From Nocardia ninae NBRC 108245 (GTDB taxonomy: Bacteria > Actinomycetota > Actinomycetes > Mycobacteriales > Mycobacteriaceae): a stretch of 54,964 nucleotides of DNA. The notes under the pieces were generated by a model that made no database searches, was not told the origin of the DNA, and saw only the letters and a list, made by a program, of their open reading frames with translations. The DNA lies in contig NZ_BJXA01000062.1 of assembly GCF_007990755.1 (NCBI RefSeq), forward strand, positions 1 through 54,964, given 5' to 3'. Below, one piece after another: positions 45,643-53,426 of this stretch; position 1 is the stretch's first letter; each line of letters starts with the position of its first letter. Position numbers and translations under genes: made by a program.

Positions 45643-46356
45643 TCACTCCGGGGCGAGGATGGCGTCGAAACGTTCGTCCGCGCTGTCGAGTTGGCCGAGG
45701 ATGTGCTGCTTCACCTCGTCGTCCAGGGGTGTGTCCGCTCGGGTGACGAGGTCGCGGTAGATGGCGGTCAGTGGACGGTATTTGGCAGCGAGCTTGTGCA
45801 TGGCGGGCTCGGTCGCATACAGAATGCCCACCCCGTTGTCGGTGAAGTCGGAGAGCTTGATGATCCTGGCCCACGGGGCTTGCTCGAGATTGGCGGCGAC
45901 GTGTTCGCGGTATTGGAGGTGCCGGTCGATCGACGGGTCCGGTTCGGGATTGGTGACGGCCGCGACCAGCTCGGCCACCCGCTCGCCGAAGCGGTCGGCG
46001 AGTTCGGCGAGGGCCGCCGCGGTGGCCGGACCGGGCCGGTCGCCGGCCAGTTCCACGGGGTGATCCTCGACGGCATCGTGCAACAGGCCCGCGGCGACCA
46101 GATCGCCGTCGCGCACCCGGTAGTGGCTGATGATCCGGATGGCCACGCGCAGTAGATGATTGAGATACGGTTCGCGTCCGTAGCGGTCGTCACGGTGGAG
46201 TTCGGTGGCCAGGTCGAGCGCGTCGGTGAGCCGGTCGGCGTCCGGCAGGTCCGCGATCTCCAGCAGTAATCGTTCGCGCAGCCCGGCCTCGCCGTAGACC
46301 TCGCTGATCGTGTGCAGCGGCATCACGGCCAAGACCCCCGCCCCAGGATTGCTCAT
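45643..46356 (-). CDS. HD domain hydrolase, SpoT-hydrolase-like
   Basis: 237 residues. The HD site is visible: PYLNHLLRVAIR (His), GLLHDAVEDH (HD) and a later IIKLSDFTDN (Asp). The order and the HDxVED form resemble the (p)ppGpp hydrolase domain of SpoT and small alarmone hydrolases, whose KLADxxxN corresponds to KLSDFTDN here. No synthetase domain is attached. A TAGATT box on this strand (46363-46368) ends 6 nt before the ATG, so it is probably leaderless. Whether it acts on ppGpp is untested. Confidence 0.85.
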   Translation of the reverse strand: MSNPGAGVLAVMPLHTISEVYGEAGLRERLLLEIADLPDADRLTDALDLATELHRDDRYGREPYLNHLLRVAIRIISHYRVRDGDLVAAGLLHDAVEDHPVELAGDRPGPATAAALAELADRFGERVAELVAAVTNPEPDPSIDRHLQYREHVAANLEQAPWARIIKLSDFTDNGVGILYATEPAMHKLAAKYRPLTAIYRDLVTRADTPLDDEVKQHILGQLDSADERFDAILAPE

Positions 46357-46362
46357 GCTGTC

Positions 46363-46368
46363 AATCTA
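46363..46368 (-). promoter_or_regulatory. -10 box, probable leaderless start of the HD hydrolase
   Basis: TAGATT on the minus strand ends 6 nt before the ATG at 46356. No SD sequence lies between. Confidence 0.45.
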
Positions 46369-46467
46369 ACGGCGCACCGCGCTCGGCGTCGCGGTAAAAA
46401 TCCGTTGCCGCCGCCGGTGGGGCCGTGGTGTCCTGAATGGAACGCGAGGCAGGAACCGGAGGTACAC

Positions 46468-47310
46468 GTGGCCGCGCAAGACAAGCGGCCGCGACACTGC
46501 TCGGCCACCGACGAGATGTTGAAGCTGCACCGGCGCACGATGGTGCTCGACGGACGGGTGTACACCGTCGTCAGCCTGCGCCCCGGCAGCGATTTCCGCT
46601 TCGCCACCAACCGTTTTCACGACACCTGGCATGTGCTGACCGACTGGCGCGGTGCGCGGGTGCTCGCACGGTTGGTGTGGGGGCTGGCGTATCAGCGGCG
46701 GCCGGGCACCCTGGTCGTGCTCGATCCGGCGCAGCTGGACTCGAATCCGTTCGACGGTGCGCCGTCGGATCCGATTGTGTTCGTGCCGTCCGAGCTGACC
46801 GTCTTCACCAGGGCGGCGGCGGTGGCGTTGCGGCGCCGGTTGCCGTTCCGCGAACGTTCCGAAGGCACCGTGCGCTGGCAGACCTTCGGGTTGAACGGGG
46901 CGGTCGACGAGGTGCGGGCGTGGCGTGCCAAGGTCGTGAGCGAACGATTCGACCACTACCTGCCGCAGCCCACCGGTTGGCTGCGGGTGGATCGGATCGG
47001 CGGCTTGGTCACCCTTTTCGGCGCGGCCGACCAATTGCGTGAGCTGGCGCAAAGTCTCGCCACTCTGGGCACCTATGACTACTTCGGCATGGACTATCAC
47101 TATCTGGATTACCCGGAAACCAACGGTGAGGTGCAGATCTTTCGGGACTACCGCAGTCGGGTGACCACCGCCCGTCGCGCCCGCATGGACATCCTCGGGC
47201 CCGATCACTACGGACCCATCACCGAGGATGACGAACGCGCCATCTGGGCCCACGCCGCCGCCCTGCGTCGTAATCGCCTCCCGCGCCTCCCCGAACCCGC
47301 ACCCAACTAG
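46468..47310 (+). CDS. Conserved hypothetical protein
   Basis: 280 residues, no signal peptide or membrane helix, mixed alpha/beta. Recognisable segments are LDGRVYTVVSLRPGSDF, HDTWHVLTDWRGARVL, TLVVLDPAQLDSNPF and, near the end, MDYHYLDYPETNGEVQIFRDYRS. I do not recognise the family. GGAGG with 5-nt spacing fixes the GTG at 46468. Its stop is the first base of a perfect terminator hairpin (47310-47351), and the antisense strand of the whole gene is open (see the SnoaL-like gene). Confidence 0.82.
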   Translation: MAAQDKRPRHCSATDEMLKLHRRTMVLDGRVYTVVSLRPGSDFRFATNRFHDTWHVLTDWRGARVLARLVWGLAYQRRPGTLVVLDPAQLDSNPFDGAPSDPIVFVPSELTVFTRAAAVALRRRLPFRERSEGTVRWQTFGLNGAVDEVRAWRAKVVSERFDHYLPQPTGWLRVDRIGGLVTLFGAADQLRELAQSLATLGTYDYFGMDYHYLDYPETNGEVQIFRDYRSRVTTARRARMDILGPDHYGPITEDDERAIWAHAAALRRNRLPRLPEPAPN

Positions 47311-47351
47311 GCGCAGCGCCGCACCCCTCGGTGCTGTTGCGGCGCTGCGCC
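47310..47351. terminator. Perfect 14-bp hairpin between convergent genes
   Basis: GGCGCAGCGCCGCA (47310-47323) and TGCGGCGCTGCGCC (47338-47351) pair perfectly around a 14-nt loop. No T-run, as often in actinomycetes. It begins at the stop of the hypothetical gene. Confidence 0.7.
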
Positions 47352-47352
47352 G

Positions 47353-47790
47353 TTGGGGGAGGTGGTTCTGCCTGGCTGCGGTCCACCAGCGCCCGTCCTC
47401 TTTGATCAGGACGTAGAGCGCGATCATCGCGTGGTCGAGATCGATCAGCTCGCCGTCGGCCGTGGTCGCCCGCGCCACCTTGTGGGCGACCGCCACGTCG
47501 GGGCGCAGGAAGGTGATGTCGGTGACCTCGTAGCGGACGTACTGGTCCTTCAAGAATCCGGCCAGCCCACGACGATTCGCTTCGAGCAGCGCGTCGCGTC
47601 CGGTCAGCAGTGCGCCCACCGCATTGACGACGGCGGCGTTCGCGGTGAAGTCGGCGGTCATCAATTCGGCGTCGTTGGTGTTGTACGCGGTCTCGACATT
47701 GCCGATGATCTGCTCGATGGCCGCGATATCGGCGGTGTGGTCGACGGTCGTGTCGCTGACCATGGGCGGCTGAAAGGTCTCCGTGTTCAT
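47353..47790 (-). CDS. SnoaL/SgcJ-like NTF2-fold protein, C-terminal stop missing
   Basis: The domain covers about 145 residues from ATG 47790 (GGAGG 7 nt upstream): AAIEQIIGNVETAYNTNDAELM, FTANAAVVNAVGALLTGRDAL, DQYVRYEVTDITFLRPDVAVAHK and EDGRWWTAARQNHL, which is where such proteins normally end. Here no stop follows. The frame passes through the terminator hairpin and stays open to a stop at 46366, which would give 474 residues, the last 330 antisense to the neighbour. A +1 shift near 47360 would end at a TAG (47310-47312 region). I give the supported domain only; a lost stop codon or an indel is likely. SgcJ/EcaC-like proteins have varied or unknown functions. Confidence 0.7.
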
Positions 47791-47848
47791 GGGATCAGCC
47801 TCCAACCTCAACAATGGTTCATGTCAAGGCCAGCGGCGTGCACCGTCT

Positions 47849-48475
47849 TCAGCGCACGCCGCGGGTGCGGAACTGGATGCTGATCCGCGGACCGGTCGGC
47901 TTCCGAGTTTTCGGCACGGCGTGCTCCCAGGTGCGCTGACAGGAGCCGCCCATCACCAGCAGATCGCCGTGCCCCACCTGGTATCGGATGCTCTCGCCGC
48001 CGCCGCGCGGGCGCAGCAACAGTGCGCGTGGCGCACCGATCGACACGATCGCCACCATGGTGTCCTGGGTCGCGCCGCGGCCGAAGTTGTCGCCGTGCCA
48101 GGCGACGCTGTCCTGTCCGTCGCGGTAATAACACAGCCCGGCCGTGCGGAACGGCTCGCCGAGTTCGCGCCGGTAGTGCTCGCTCAACGCCTGCCGCGCG
48201 TCGGCCAGTGCCGGATCGGGCAGCGGCTCGTGCTCCTCGTAGAACTTGAGCAACCGCGGCACATCCACCACGCGGTCATACATCGGCCGCCGTTCGGCCT
48301 GCCATGGCACGTCGTCGACCAGCCGGTCGAACAGCGCGTCGGCACCCGACAGCCACCCGGGCAGCACGTCCACCCAGGCGCCGTGGTCCAGCACCGTGCG
48401 CCGCGCGGCGCGCAGCGACCCGAATTCGGTATCACCGAACCCGTCGAGCAGTGATCCCTGCAGCGGTGTCGACAT
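47849..48475 (-). CDS. AlkB-like 2-oxoglutarate/Fe(II) dioxygenase
   Basis: 208 residues, full AlkB type. Iron ligands in SVAWHGDNFG (HxD) and RTWEHAVPK (His), 2-oxoglutarate Arg in GPRISIQFRTR; nucleotide lid region PMYDRVVDVPRLLKFYEE. AlkB proteins reverse alkylation in nucleic acids by oxidative demethylation. Divergent gene control is not seen. Ends 58 bp from the start of the SnoaL-like gene on the same strand, so it may be read first and that gene second. Confidence 0.9.
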   Translation of the reverse strand: MSTPLQGSLLDGFGDTEFGSLRAARRTVLDHGAWVDVLPGWLSGADALFDRLVDDVPWQAERRPMYDRVVDVPRLLKFYEEHEPLPDPALADARQALSEHYRRELGEPFRTAGLCYYRDGQDSVAWHGDNFGRGATQDTMVAIVSIGAPRALLLRPRGGGESIRYQVGHGDLLVMGGSCQRTWEHAVPKTRKPTGPRISIQFRTRGVR

Positions 48476-48604
48476 GTCAGCGAATCTACCCGTAATCGAA
48501 CATATGTGCTAGCGCTGATCGGACGTGGCGGTCTCGATCCTCGGGCGTAGCGGCACGCCATTCGCTTAACTGGCGGGGCCGGTAGACACGAAGGGGAGCG
48601 GACG

Positions 48605-49450
48605 ATGAGCGGAACTGGACCGGAAGCGCCGATGGCGGGGGTTGCGATGACCGCGATAGGAGTCGCGGTAATCCGAGTGCGGGAATCGGATCGGCCGGAC
48701 CGGCTGTACGACGATCCACTGGCCCGGAATTTCGTCGCGGCCGCCCGCAGCGGTTTCCTCGAGACCGAGGACGGCGCGCAGCGTTGGGCGCAGCTGGAAG
48801 CGCTGGCCGACACCTTCTTCGAGGGCCGGACGGTCACTGTCCGGCTGATCGACGATCAGGTGACCGAGGCGGTGGCGCAGGGTTGTCGGCAGGTCGTGGT
48901 GCTCGGCGCCGGATTGGATACGCGCGCATTCCGATTGGGTTTGCCGGCCGACATTCGCTTCTTCGAGCTCGACCTGCCGGAGCTGTTCGCGTTCAAGGAG
49001 CCGGTCCTGGCGGGTGCCGTGCCGACCTGCGATCGTCGGGTGGTTGCCGCCGATCTACGGGGTGACTGGGCAGAAGCGCTGCGCGCGAATGATTTTCAGC
49101 CCGACGTCCCGACGCACTGGGTCGACGAAGGCGTACTCGGATACCTGTCCCGCGCGGATGCCCTGCGGCTCGCCGAAAGGCTGACCGAGCTCTCCGCTCC
49201 GGCAAGCCGTTTCGACGTCCTCCGGTTCGCGGTCGACGAAAACCCCGCCCAGTACAGCGAACTCCGCCGGCTCGTCCGCGCCGGGCACGAAGGCGAGGAC
49301 CGGCTCGCCGGCTTGGGTCCCGACGCCGAGGAATGGCTCGCGGACCGCGGGTGGCACACCACCTTCCGCAGCTGGGCCGAACTCGTCGCACCGCTCGGCC
49401 GTCCGGTGGACAACCCAGGGGTCGGCTTGATCATCGCGGTGCGTGCATGA
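48605..49450 (+). CDS. SAM-dependent methyltransferase (LCMT-like, TIGR00027 type)
   Basis: 281 residues. Typical of the large actinobacterial family of putative S-adenosylmethionine methyltransferases: MAGVAMTAIGVAVIRVRES, DRLYDDPLARNFV, VVLGAGLDTRAFRLGLP (SAM motif I), FFELDLPELFAFKE, VAADLRGDW and HWVDEGVLGYLS. Substrates are unknown for most members. GGGGAG precedes the ATG. Its last 28 bases are the left copy of a direct repeat whose other copy is at 52620-52668. Confidence 0.92.
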   Translation: MSGTGPEAPMAGVAMTAIGVAVIRVRESDRPDRLYDDPLARNFVAAARSGFLETEDGAQRWAQLEALADTFFEGRTVTVRLIDDQVTEAVAQGCRQVVVLGAGLDTRAFRLGLPADIRFFELDLPELFAFKEPVLAGAVPTCDRRVVAADLRGDWAEALRANDFQPDVPTHWVDEGVLGYLSRADALRLAERLTELSAPASRFDVLRFAVDENPAQYSELRRLVRAGHEGEDRLAGLGPDAEEWLADRGWHTTFRSWAELVAPLGRPVDNPGVGLIIAVRA

Positions 49451-49471
49451 TCCAGCGTGGCCCCGCTCACA
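49423..49471 (+). repeat. Direct repeat flanking the SUKH/CPBP segment, left copy
   Basis: Contains CTTGATCATCGCG and GCATGATCCAGCGTGGCCCC (49445-49464). The first part encodes the LIIAVRA end of the methyltransferase. The right copy is 52620-52668: 25 of 27 bases match in the GCATGATC...CTCACA part. A partial copy is at 51344-51365. Confidence 0.8.
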
Positions 49472-49646
49472 AAGCTGCGCGTTGGAAGGCCTTGTCCACC
49501 AACCGCTCCGGTCGTTGACCAGCGCGCAGTAAGCAGCCATACAGGGCGTTGTGGGCCGACAGGCCAGTGCCTGCCGGTAGGTGAGGGTTACCGACCGTGG
49601 CCTGCGGGCAGGCATCGGTGTCAGAGGTGGCTGTGATGATCGGACG

Positions 49647-51338
49647 ATGCACGTTAGCTCCATTGAAGAGTCCTGGCGACGGATCGACTCATGGCTCGCC
49701 GCGCATGCGCCGCGTACCTTCGCATCTTTGCGCCCACCCGCCTCACGGGAGGCCATCGCCGCCGCAGCTACCGAGTTGGAGGTGGAGTTCCCCACGGATC
49801 TGATCGCTTATCTGCGCCACCACGACGGAGTCTCGCCCGGGTCGCGGGGTTACGTCTCCCCAGAGGAGGGCGGGTTCAGCTTCCCCGGTTTCGAGCCCTA
49901 CACCCTCGCCCAGATCCTCTCCTCGGGTCGGAGCCAACAGGAGTCGTGGGCCAGGTACGAAGACGACCCGGTGATGGAGGGCTTCTGGCACCACGATTTC
50001 GTACCCTTCGCCCGCGATATCAGTGCGGACGGGCTGGTCGTGGACTGCCGTCGAGGCGAGTCCTTCGGCGCGGTGGGCTGGCAGCGGGAGGCCGATACCG
50101 TGAGCTTCGGAGAATGGGGAAGCCTCGCGGCCTTCCTGGAACAGATCGCCGAATCCCTCGAAGGCGGAACCGCCATAACGGTGGGGCTGTCGTATGTGCC
50201 TGTCGTCGACGACGGGATGCTGCTGTGGGAGCACGCTCCCGAACCGCGCGCCGAGCCTCGGTCCCTGTTCGACCTCGCGCTCGCCGACCCGGCCACCGCC
50301 GCGCCAGGCCGGACGACTTCCCACGCCACGCCGAACCAGACCTGGCCCAGCGGTTACGACAATTTCTGCCTGACCTTCGCGCAGGACTTGGACGAGACCG
50401 AACTCCTGCGCCGGTTCGGCGCGTTCCCCGAGACCCGACGCCCACGGTGGCGGGAGGAGGCCGCGATTTTAGAACAGCGGCAGGACGCTAGCGTGCTGCT
50501 GCCGGTGGTCCGCGTGGGAGCCCACGGCGGGTGGGCGTTCGGCATCGAGGAAGGTCTTCATCTTTTCGAGGGCATACGCGACGAGGTGCTGCGCCGTGTG
50601 TCCGGTGGCACCCGCGCGGTGTCCGTGAGCTATTGGGAGGACGGCACGACCCCGGTCGCCCTTGTCGACAACGGCGAACTGGTGACGAGGTACGACACCC
50701 GACCGCCCGTCCCACACGGCGCGCGCGACCCGTTCGAGGTCTTCCCCGGTCTGCCGTCGCCCGTTCCGGAACCCACACCTGAGCAGCGGCGGGAACGGCT
50801 GCTGGCGGTGTGTGACGCGGTCGTTCGCCGCTGTGGCATCCCCCTGCCCCCGCCCGGCCTGGCGGGGGAACTCGACAGCGCGCGGATCCTTCCCCTGCTC
50901 CCGGACAACAACTTCGGGTACCCGGAGGACAACTTCAAGACACCCGTGCCCGACCGGTTTGCCGCCCTCGTCGACGCCGCGACGCCCGAGCGCCTGCGCC
51001 GCGTACTCGCCACACAGATGTCGTCACTGGCCACCGAGACCGGACTCGACACCTATGCCGAGGTCACTGCCGCACTGTCCGTGCTGAGCGAGGAGGATCA
51101 CCCCGGCATTACCGACGATTCCGCCCTTGACCTGCGCCTGCGCCGCGTGCACGCCGAGGCCCAAGTGATATACGCCGACTGGAAAGACCGGTCCCTCTGG
51201 CAGGACCGCGCCATGGCCGCCCGCGCCCTGGCCGACGCGCTCAACCTGCCGGCCCGGGAAGCCCTGGGCTTGGTCGTGGGGCTGCGTCAGGACCCCCACT
51301 GGCGGCAGGAGTTTCGCAAACAGTTGACCGACGACTGA
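49647..51338 (+). CDS. SMI1/KNR4 (SUKH) protein with DUF6461-like domain
   Basis: 563 residues. Residues 1-190 are a SUKH-1 domain: SWRRIDSWLAAHAPRTFASL, EVEFPTDLIAYLRHHDGVSP, WHHDFVPFARDISADGLVVD and VSFGEWGSLAAFLEQ. SUKH proteins are common immunity proteins of polymorphic toxins. The middle third (YDNFCLTFAQDLDETELLRRFG, GGWAFGIEEGLHLFEG, VSVSYWEDGTTPVALVDNGEL) looks like DUF6461, the last third is helical and unrecognised (ALNLPAREALGLVVGLRQDP). No toxin gene adjoins, so it would be an orphan immunity or regulatory protein. The start at 49647 gives the normal SUKH beginning. It lies between direct repeats, a sign of an inserted segment. Confidence 0.82.
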   Translation: MHVSSIEESWRRIDSWLAAHAPRTFASLRPPASREAIAAAATELEVEFPTDLIAYLRHHDGVSPGSRGYVSPEEGGFSFPGFEPYTLAQILSSGRSQQESWARYEDDPVMEGFWHHDFVPFARDISADGLVVDCRRGESFGAVGWQREADTVSFGEWGSLAAFLEQIAESLEGGTAITVGLSYVPVVDDGMLLWEHAPEPRAEPRSLFDLALADPATAAPGRTTSHATPNQTWPSGYDNFCLTFAQDLDETELLRRFGAFPETRRPRWREEAAILEQRQDASVLLPVVRVGAHGGWAFGIEEGLHLFEGIRDEVLRRVSGGTRAVSVSYWEDGTTPVALVDNGELVTRYDTRPPVPHGARDPFEVFPGLPSPVPEPTPEQRRERLLAVCDAVVRRCGIPLPPPGLAGELDSARILPLLPDNNFGYPEDNFKTPVPDRFAALVDAATPERLRRVLATQMSSLATETGLDTYAEVTAALSVLSEEDHPGITDDSALDLRLRRVHAEAQVIYADWKDRSLWQDRAMAARALADALNLPAREALGLVVGLRQDPHWRQEFRKQLTDD

Positions 51339-51343
51339 TTCCT

Positions 51344-51415
51344 GCATGATCCAGGGTGCGGCCCAGCCAGTACGGCGAGCGCAGGTAGCGGCCATGGCGC
51401 GCGTTGGGAAGCGCT
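51344..51415 (+). repeat. Partial copy of the flanking repeat between SUKH and CPBP genes
   Basis: GCATGATCCAGGGTGCGGCCC (51344 on) resembles the start of the repeat at 49445, and GCGCGCGTTGGGAAG (about 51396) resembles GCTGCGCGTTGGAAG near 49473. The spacing differs. Confidence 0.5.
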
Positions 51416-51550
51416 GTCGGCCAACAGGTTTCGGCGGCCGACCCACCTCTGCGTCGCGGCAGGTGCGGATGAGTCGACAGCCGCCCCAGCCACGGAACTC
51501 ACTGCATAATTCGGGTTCGGCGGCGATTTCGTATGCGGCAAGCTGGTGCG

Positions 51551-52360
51551 ATGGGTTCTGAACTGGATTCCGACCGGCGTCCGCTGCTGTTCCTGACGTT
51601 GGTCACCGCGATGTCGTTGCCTTTCTTCGTCTTGGGCGCGTTCGTCGACAGTGTGCGGGTGGGTGCGCTGGAATTGCCTGCCAGCGCGGCGATGTTCCTG
51701 GTGCCGGTACTCGCGGCGGTGTTCCTCGTCCGCCGGGACGAAGGCAGAAAGGCGGTCTGGGCGCTGCTGCGGCGCGCGTTCGACTATTCGGCCGCACCGC
51801 ACAAGGTTTGGTACCTCGTGGCGGCGGGGGTGCCCGTAGTCGCCGGAATAGCTGCCTACGGGATCGCCCGGGGGTTGGACGCGGTCGGCGCGAGTCTCCC
51901 AATTGCCCTGTCGGCGTTGCCTTTCGTGCTGATCGCAACGTTGTTCTCGGCGACCTGCGAGGAACTGGGCTGGACCGGCTACGCGACCGATCCGCTGCAG
52001 CGGCGCTGGGGTCCGGTGTGGGCGGGCATTGCCCTCGGAATCTATTGGGCGGTCTGGCATCTGGTGCCGCTCGCGCAGGTCGGGCACGGGTTCTGGTGGA
52101 TCTCCGGATGGTTCGTCGGGACCGTAGCCGGGCGAGTGCTGATCGTCTGGCTGCACAACCGAACCGGCCAGGGGGTCCTGGCCGCGATTCTGTTTCACGC
52201 CATGCTCAATGTAACCGCTGTGGTGACACCGGATTACGGCGAGCCGATCGTCCTGATTCTCGGCGGAGCGCTCCTGACCCTGGCCGCAGTCCTGGCATAT
52301 GTTCTTGGGCCACTACGCGACCGGGCGGCATCGCCGGCTACCACAACTGTCGATGGCTGA
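51551..52360 (+). CDS. CPBP family intramembrane metalloprotease
   Basis: 269 residues, about eight membrane helices. Motifs CEELGWTGYATDPLQRRWG (EE with WxGY), YWAVWHLVPL (WH) and LFHAMLNVT (HxxxN). This matches the CPBP protease/Abi family of the EELGWRGY subtype. ATG 51551 is favoured; ATG 51533 is in frame. It follows the SUKH gene by 212 bp and precedes a gene-free stretch containing the right direct repeat. A second, different CPBP gene is at 44738. Confidence 0.88.
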   Translation: MGSELDSDRRPLLFLTLVTAMSLPFFVLGAFVDSVRVGALELPASAAMFLVPVLAAVFLVRRDEGRKAVWALLRRAFDYSAAPHKVWYLVAAGVPVVAGIAAYGIARGLDAVGASLPIALSALPFVLIATLFSATCEELGWTGYATDPLQRRWGPVWAGIALGIYWAVWHLVPLAQVGHGFWWISGWFVGTVAGRVLIVWLHNRTGQGVLAAILFHAMLNVTAVVTPDYGEPIVLILGGALLTLAAVLAYVLGPLRDRAASPATTTVDG

Positions 52361-52619
52361 TAGGCCAGATCCATGGACCACTCAGCCGCAGGACCGTCTG
52401 GCCACGACGCAGCCTGCCGGCGGGTTGACGCTAGGCGGTGGCGGGCACCGTAGCGGTACGTGTTCGGGTTCCGGATGGAAAATTTGCTGGCGCACGGCCA
52501 CGGCCGCACAGCCGACTGTTCCGCTCGACGCGGATGGTCAAAGGTGGTGCCACCATCAGGTTTCCGGCGATGACCGTGCATTGTGCAGATGAGACCGGAG
52601 CAACCGGTGGGACGGGCAG

Positions 52620-52691
52620 CCGACTTGATCATCGCGTCCGCGCATGATCGTGCGTGGCCCCGCTCACAGCCCGGCCGTGGCCCCGCTCACA
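52620..52691 (+). repeat. Direct repeat right copy plus tandem CGTGGCCCCGCTCACA
   Basis: Right copy of the 49423-49471 repeat, including a fragment that would encode DLIIAS like the methyltransferase end. Within it CGTGGCCCCGCTCACA (52653-52668) is repeated at 52676-52691. The 430-bp gap 52361-52793 holds no gene. Confidence 0.78.
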
Positions 52692-52751
52692 CCGCGCTAC
52701 ACCTGGTGAAAGCCGGGTTTCGGCCGCTGTTACGCTGCTTGCCGTAAGACA

Positions 52752-52787
52752 TCCTTTAACGGACCGTCCGGTGAGGCGGGGAAGGAG
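52752..52787 (+). promoter_or_regulatory. PyrR-binding RNA loop at the pyrR start
   Basis: CCTTTAAC, GTCCGGTGAGGCG and GAAGGAGG follow in order. The GTCC-G-GAGGC core matches the Bacillus PyrR-binding loop and TCCTT can pair with AAGGA, which is the pyrR ribosome site 6 nt before ATG 52794. PyrR with UMP would then block translation, as reported for mycobacteria. Confidence 0.78.
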
Positions 52788-52793
52788 GTCGGC

Positions 52794-53426
52794 ATGGCCG
52801 TGCCCGAACGGGCCGCCAAGTCCGGCGCTGCCGAGACATCGCAGCGACACACCCCCGAGGGGGTGGAGGCGGGGCGGGAGCTGTTGTCGGCTTCCGATGT
52901 GAGCCGGACCATCGCGCGCATCGCGCATCAGATCATCGAGAAGACCGCGCTGGACGCGGGCGAGCAAGGCGCGCCACGCGTCGTGCTGATCGGCATCCCC
53001 ACCAGGGGCACATCGCTGGCCGCGCGGCTCACCGACAAGATCGAGGAATTCTCCGGCGTCCGCCCGGCCCTCGGCTCGCTCGACATCACCCTCTACCGCG
53101 ACGATCTGCGCACCCGGCCGCACCGGCCGCTGGAGCGCACCTCGGTCCCGGAGGGCGGCATCGAAGACGCGCTGGTCGTGCTGATCGACGACGTCCTCTT
53201 CTCCGGCCGCACCGTGCGCTCCGCCCTGGACGGGCTGCGCGACCTCGGCCGTCCGCGCGCCGTGCAACTCGCGGTGCTCATCGACCGCGGCCACCGCGAA
53301 CTCCCGATCCGGGCCGACTACGTGGGCAAGAACGTGCCCACCTCGCGCTCCGAAGACATCTCGGTCCTGCTCACCGAACACGACGGCCGCGACGGCGTTT
53401 ACCTGCGCCAGGAGGTTGAGTCGTGA
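52794..53426 (+). CDS. pyrR: Bifunctional PyrR: pyr regulator / uracil phosphoribosyltransferase
   Basis: 210 residues. PRTase fold with the PRPP motif [39 protein letters not shown] and [16 protein letters not shown] 25-residue N-terminal extension precedes the normal beginning ([19 protein letters not shown]). It senses UMP and UTP and controls this operon through the RNA loop at its own start. The pyrB GTG overlaps its TGA. Confidence 0.97.
   Translation: MAVPERAAKSGAAETSQRHTPEGVEAGRELLSASDVSRTIARIAHQIIEKTALDAGEQGAPRVVLIGIPTRGTSLAARLTDKIEEFSGVRPALGSLDITLYRDDLRTRPHRPLERTSVPEGGIEDALVVLIDDVLFSGRTVRSALDGLRDLGRPRAVQLAVLIDRGHRELPIRADYVGKNVPTSRSEDISVLLTEHDGRDGVYLRQEVES

Noticed and set aside
49423-52668. 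Insertion sequence or transposon
   Set aside because: Direct repeats are present but no transposase, integrase or terminal inverted repeats were found in the segment.
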